A stretch of 64,000 bases of DNA from NCBI GenBank assembly GCA_035048815.1, contig JAUCBN010000026.1, forward strand, positions 15,759,001 through 15,823,000, written 5' to 3'. The position numbers and the translations under genes were made by a program. Within the stretch, counting starts at the first letter, position 1, and each line of letters starts with the position of its first letter. Origin of the DNA: Abelmoschus esculentus. Lineage: Eukaryota > Streptophyta > Magnoliopsida > Malvales > Malvaceae. The notes under the pieces are model-generated. The model was given only the letters and a program-made list of their open reading frames with translations. It did no database searches and was not told the DNA's origin. This document shows positions 58,987 through 64,000 of the stretch, piece by piece.

Positions 58987-60309
58987 GGATATAATAAAGG
59001 TAAATATAATAAAAATATTACGATGGAAATAAACATAATAACCGCATTTTTGTAATAAAAGAATTAATAATATTACTAATTAAATATTATAATAACAGAA
59101 TAATATTATATTAATAGAAGAAACATAATGGTTATATGAATATATTAACATAAAATATTAATAATGTAATAATGATAACTATAGCAAACTAAAACAGTGG
59201 ACCAACAATGTGAAATTAAAATGAAAACATGACCATAACGTAAAAATGTAGTTTTAAAGATAAAATACCATCAAACAGTGACCAAATCAAATGGAAAATA
59301 AAATAGTAAAGCCAAAATAGAAAGGATACTAAAGAGCAAGGACCATAGATGTAATTTCCCCTCTTTATCGAGTTATTACGCGGGTCGATCCTGGTAGCGA
59401 GTCAAACGTCGGGTTAAGGGATCAAAACGACACCATTTTGGGCCTTGGATATTGACACCAAACGGTGCCGTTTCACATGTGGTTTAAATACCTTTTTTAT
59501 GTTGTTTCTTTCACACTTGTTCTTTTTTTTTCAACAGGAGAATAGAGCTTTAAGCTCTCTCGGTCCCTCTGCAACTTCCGATGGAAAACCACCGTTCAAC
59601 CTCACCGGCTGCCGCTTCGGCCATCGTCGGTGGCGTCGGAAATGGAAAAGCTTTATCTTTTTCGAATCATCTCGGTGTGGGGAACTCAAATCCGAAGTCG
59701 GATTTTCGAGAATTTAAGCGTATATGCGTAGATCTGACACTAAGATAAGTGATTCAAATCTCCTTTTTTACTCTTTTCTTTCGAATATTTCTCTTCGATC
59801 TCACTCTTCTCTCTTCATTTTATTGTTTCGATTTATGGGTGTGTTTTTTTGCTTCAAATATTTCTGTTTTTTCATTCAAAATCCGAAAAAATCCCTCTTT
59901 GATTACACGTTCGAATGGGTATTTATACCCATGATTTTACACATAAAATATTAAAAGATCTTTGCTTTTTCATCTTCCTTTTCAGATCTGATAAAATATT
60001 TAATAATGTTTTTCGTATAATATCTTTGTAGGTTCGAAAGGCGGTGACATCTGACATGGGCGGTGGGGCGGTGGCCGTTTCAAGAGCCAATGATAGAGCG
60101 CCGCGCGGTTCGAAACGCCGCGCGTGACCGCCACGCGCGGTGAGCTGGTATACACAGTGACGAGCGACGGCTAAAAGGAAGGGAGGTGGCTAAATTTTGT
60201 TATCATTAGGGTTTATTTTGTTATTGGGTTGAGTTTGAGTTTTTTGGGTTTGTTGGGTTTAAATATTTATTTTGTGTGGGTTTTGTACCCAGGTAAATGG
60301 GTTATTACA
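58585..60309 (-). mobile_element. Solo LTR of a related Ty3/gypsy family
   Basis: A 1,725-bp single LTR begins TGTAATCACC and ends GGGTTATTACA on the plus strand, flanked by an exact 5-bp duplication CCCAT (58580-58584 and 60310-60314). It shares layout with the LTRs to its left: the GGGAAGGAT(T/G)AGCACCCC(C/T)ACAAC block, a long (AAT)n tract (58,890-58,982), ACGACACCATTTTGG-type motifs, a GC-rich leader part and the same terminal GGGTTATTACA. Unequal recombination between two LTRs is the usual origin. Only 189 bp of older DNA separates it from the target duplication of the full element. Confidence 0.88.
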
Positions 60310-60477
60310 CCCATCTTGTTCGACAATCATTCCCCTCACTATATTAGTTAAAGCGAACCAACAAGATAACAATACAGAAAAAATAACTAAAGAAAAAGCA
60401 AAAAAATCAGAAAAAGAATAATCCGTGGTCGGTTTTGATGGTTTCCGGCGGCCGAAGCCTACAACACACGATTCCAA
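60300..60477 (-). other. Short unrecognised reading frame cut by the solo LTR
   Basis: A minus-strand frame from 60477 encodes a short basic start (MESCVVGFGRRKPSKP) and then one hydrophobic segment (FFAFSLVIFSVLLSCW) before entering the solo LTR. If the LTR is ignored, the frame resumes at 58,579 and stops within about seven codons. I do not recognise the product; it may be chance. The remaining DNA to 61,080 is AT-rich. Confidence 0.15.
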
Positions 60478-61081
60478 CGATAAGAACGGAGTTTAGACTA
60501 AAGGATCTCAAAATCGAAGTCATCAGATAACAAACGACGGCGGATCAAACGATATAGAATCTATTTTTTTATGTGAGCTTTTAAAGTTTCTAGAGAAATT
60601 TTTAAAAGAATAATCAGAAAATAAAAAAAAAAGAAAGAAAGAAAAAGATGCTCGGCGATATTAACTCATCCAAAAACTTGTTAAAGTGGCAACGACATTG
60701 TATGCATACGACGGTTAGAACTCCTTAGATGAGAACTCTTCTTACCCTTTAAAGAAAAGGAAGAGGGGGGTTTATTTTTATATAATAATATATTAAATTA
60801 TTAATAAAATAATTTGGAGTGAAAAAATAAATAAAAAATAAAATTTAATGAGTAGATTATTTTTTAAAAAAAATTGAGTGATGATTTAATTACTTACTTT
60901 AAAAAATTAACATTAAAGCTCATTACCAGAGATAGCAAGTAGGATTAGATTACCGAGTAATTAACGAGCCATAAAATAAAAGGCTATAAAGAAACATCAA
61001 ACTAAACTACAATAATATGTTACCTTCTGTCAGGAACCCCAGAGAAGAAAGGATGGGATCGCCAAATATGGATCCTCGTTT

Positions 61082-64000
61082 TCACATTTTAACATTCCCA
61101 AAAGGTGTCACTCCCTTCTCCATCTTCTCCGTTAGCAGGGAAGAGTAAGAGCAGAGCGGATCAGGAAACTGCTTCCGGATGCTTCTAAACAAGATGCCAA
61201 AGTTCTTGTTACATTTATCCCCGCCACCGGATGTCAATGGTTCACCGGAAAATGACACTATCCTGTCATGATGGGATTCTTCATCAGGGAAGTAGCCATT
61301 CATCACATCTCCCAATGCCAAATCATCGTACTCTTCATCCGACTTTGTTGATCCTTCGTCAACAGATCCTACCTGTTACAACACAATGAAGAAATATTAA
61401 ACCAAAATCCACATAGCATCCAGATATCAAAGTTTTAGATTTAGGATTAGAACCAAATCTATACGAATTATAAACCAAACATAATGCAATTTAAGTCATA
61501 CAGCGGTCACAAGGAGTATGAATAAACAAAGGATCAATAAGATATTCCAACAAATAAGCAAAATGACAAACATCTTTCCGCATAACACAATGAACCCACA
61601 AAACAACTCATAAGTGCATTGCAGGCTGCAATGTAGTTTACTTTGCAACTTGATCTCTGAAATCAAAGTAGATATATAAAGATATTCATACCTCTTCCTG
61701 GACCTCTTTGTCACCATCGTCACTGATATCCTCATCACTGTCCACCTCAGGTGGATCGTCAACTTCTTCATCACTGCCATACACTGAATTTTCCTCCTTC
61801 AACTGTGACACAGAATCCGTAAATCAAGTGCAAAATGAACACAGCATGACTAAGGTTTTTCTTTAAAAAATCCAAATTAGTATTAAAGGTGACTTCATTC
61901 TTATTATTTCATCTACTTTGAAATATACACGTCGAACATAACTAAAGCATGGTAAAGAGTGTTTGGAAAAGAACACATTGTAAGAGGCGCTACCTCCTTT
62001 GCCGGACCATCAGACATCCTTGGTGAGCTACAGCATGAAGATTGATACCTACTACCATTATCGGTACCATCATATCTTGATTCATCCACACTTCCAGCAC
62101 GACTTGTGCCACCATCACTAGGCCAAGCACTAATTCCAAAGTGACCAAATTGAAGATTAACAGGTTCAGCCCTGCCAATTTTTAAAGGTCCATACAAGGG
62201 AATGCCTATCCCACCCTCAGTCCTGTGACCAGAGATAGGTTTTCCATTACTATCAACCAATTCAACTGGCCAAGCTTTAGCAACAGATCCATCAGTGTTA
62301 AGAAGGGCCATCAATTGCCTACAAGAACCATTCCTATGGATCAACTGAAACATTCCCTTAGAGCTCAGTGAATTGGCAGCACACTGGTTCCGGTACTCCT
62401 CATCAACCACCACAACGGTGTTTGTTATAGGATCATAAAGCGGATCCCCAGCTTCATGCCTGCGAAGGCAACTGAAAACTGTGGCATGTATGACTGCCAC
62501 GCTTCTGTCGACGTTTGTGTTATTTATTTTGGGGACCAAATGCTTGTCAGCTCGTTTACATAGATAATCTTGTATCGTCCTGATATTCCTTATATACTTT
62601 ACATACTTATTTTTTGCAGGGTCCAATGTCATGTACTTTGCACGAACTGCAAACCTTTCCAAGTGTTTGTCTTCATTTGTAATGTATATCATGAACGGTA
62701 TGATTGAAGGGTGTTTCTTCATAAGCCCCATCTGGACATGATAAAAATTGATAAGAATAAAGGAAGCTTGGGACAAAAACATTTTGCTGCAGGAAACAAA
62801 CAAAATGTATACTTACAACAAAATTAAGGCTTAAGTGAACACCCTCAACAACCACAGACTCTTTCCTCTCTTCCCATGCAGTGATAAGCCTGTCTAGACT
62901 GTCCATTACCATCTCACTTTGTGCCTTGAACCCTTCAACTGCCATCAGTTTGGAACTGATCAATTCAGTATTAGTGGAACCACTCTCCATTGGCAGGGTC
63001 CCCTTGCTAGCAGAAGAACCATCAGCTACCTCATCCTTGGGGAGTGACTGAGCATTGCCTGCCAACTTTTTCGCCTGTTTTTTGGCCTTCGCTTCTGCAA
63101 CTGCCACAGGATCCAAGCACTCCCCAGCATGATATGTTGAAGCCCAAAGTAGAGGATTTTCCTTCTCATCCGCAAAACTCCTCATCATGTGGCGAATAGA
63201 GTCGGTTGAAATGACAGTTGTAATTCCCAACCTACCACCCTGCATGACATTATCAAAGTTCCAAAATTAGCTATTAAGTGATTGCAGTTACAACCACTAG
63301 TGCCACAACATTAATATAAAAAGCAGAAGATACCAGCAAAGCAGACAAAGTAGATTTGCCACAACCACTAGTACCACACAACAGAACAGTTACAGATTCC
63401 TTCCTCTCTCGTATTCTGCAGTGAAGATCAAATAAAAGTTACAATGGGAGACGAGAACGTTCTTGCATCTGATATGAAGCCACCAAGCAAGCAACATTGA
63501 ACAAGACCATTCTTTTCTGAAACCAACACAATGCTAGATCAAATCATATGTGCAAATTTGCAATAGGTAGGCATTAAAGATAAATAAACATGTTACATTC
63601 AAAACTTGTGGAATACTTATGATGATGAAGTCTCTTATTGGCAAAACAATCAAAAGGAAAAGTAGAACTGACAAACTATCGGAATTTTGATGGAGGAACT
63701 AGTTTCAACGGTCTCTCTTCATGTATGATCTATGAAAATTTTGTCCCGGTAAATAAAGAGAGAATATCAGAATGGAGTATCAATCTACAAGCTCCTGAAA
63801 AATTACCAGGAATTTTTATGGGAAGGAATATTTTCAGATTCAATATGCAAGCAAATAATTACAGGCCATGTTAATTGCAAATTTTTTCGGTAGGTATAAG
63901 ATATCACAGTTGCATGATACCTGCACGCCAAAACCAGGTCAGCTCTCTGGTTTGGACCCACATACTTATACTCAGACAATGCTTCACAAACAACATCCAA
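61082..64000 (-). CDS. 2-phosphoglycerate-kinase-like P-loop NTPase (LPA1-type), 5' part outside window
   Basis: Six exons are visible: 64000-63921 (partial), 63415-63334, 63239-62817, 62731-61994, 61802-61692 and 61373-61082. Walker A is CGTSGCGKST in the 63.4-kb exon, followed by RLGITTVISTDSIRHMMRSF and VEGVHLSLNFV, typical of 2-phosphoglycerate-kinase-related proteins. An acidic Ser-rich tail (SVYGSDEEVDDPPEVDSDED) follows. Plant members include the LOW PHYTIC ACID 1 type, linked to seed phytate levels; the exact reaction is not established. All phases agree up to the last exon. There, GATGATTTTGGCA (near 61,317-61,328) puts the frame out by one: as written, translation ends at 61,284-61,286 after 12 unrelated residues, while the expected tail (ALGDVMNGYFPDEE through LCSYSSLL) continues in the next frame to 61,082. 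Either a real C-terminal truncation or a one-base sequence error. Confidence 0.88.

Overview
The window is plant nuclear DNA: AT-rich and repeat-filled, with genes split by short GT-AG introns, 5' UTR introns, microRNA hairpins, DNA-transposon MITEs and LTR retrotransposons. Protein similarity and repeat style suggest a core eudicot, plausibly Malvaceae (cotton-like); the species is an inference. Arabidopsis locus numbers below are recalled, not searched.

Layout. 0-3.1 kb: a GC-rich repeat remnant, a tRNA-like repeat, a MIR530 hairpin on the minus strand with its own TATA box, and a MITE. 3.8-5.7 kb: an organellar-type uL18 ribosomal protein gene (-). 6.2-9.35 kb: ABCF1 (+, five coding exons). 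10.4-11.9 kb: a UGT86A-type glycosyltransferase pseudogene (+). 12.5-18 kb: ABCG3-type half transporter (-, 11 coding exons). 24.4-26.1 and 36.0-37.8 kb: two tandem NRT2 high-affinity nitrate transporter genes (-), separated by about 10 kb full of foldback transposons. 40.9-43.5 kb: the SnRK1 beta-3 subunit KINbeta3 (-). 47.3-47.5 kb: a MIR172 hairpin (+). 49.5-58.4 kb: a complete Ty3/gypsy-type element (-) with two 1.8-kb LTRs, a broken gag, no visible pol and a minisatellite. 58.6-60.3 kb: a related solo LTR. 61.1 kb to the window end: a 2-phosphoglycerate-kinase-like (LPA1-type) P-loop NTPase (-), partial, with an apparent frameshift.

How it fits together. The genes are independent units, not a pathway. 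Their order is informative. UGT86A, ABCG3, KINbeta3 and MIR172 follow the order of Arabidopsis At2g28080-28070-28060-28056. ABCF1, NRT2, NRT2 and the P-loop NTPase follow At5g60790-60780-60770-60760. The two series are interleaved here without breaking either order, as expected if this is the less fractionated ancestral segment and Arabidopsis kept complementary halves on two duplicated segments.

The most notable items are two unannotated microRNA genes (one a miR172 variant with C at position 7), a tandem duplication around NRT2 that carries a conserved non-coding block, long foldback elements with exact 9-bp target duplications, and a gag-only retrotransposon with a minisatellite where pol would be. 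All splice sites were chosen by eye from GT-AG consensus and reading-frame continuity; no alignment or expression data were available.
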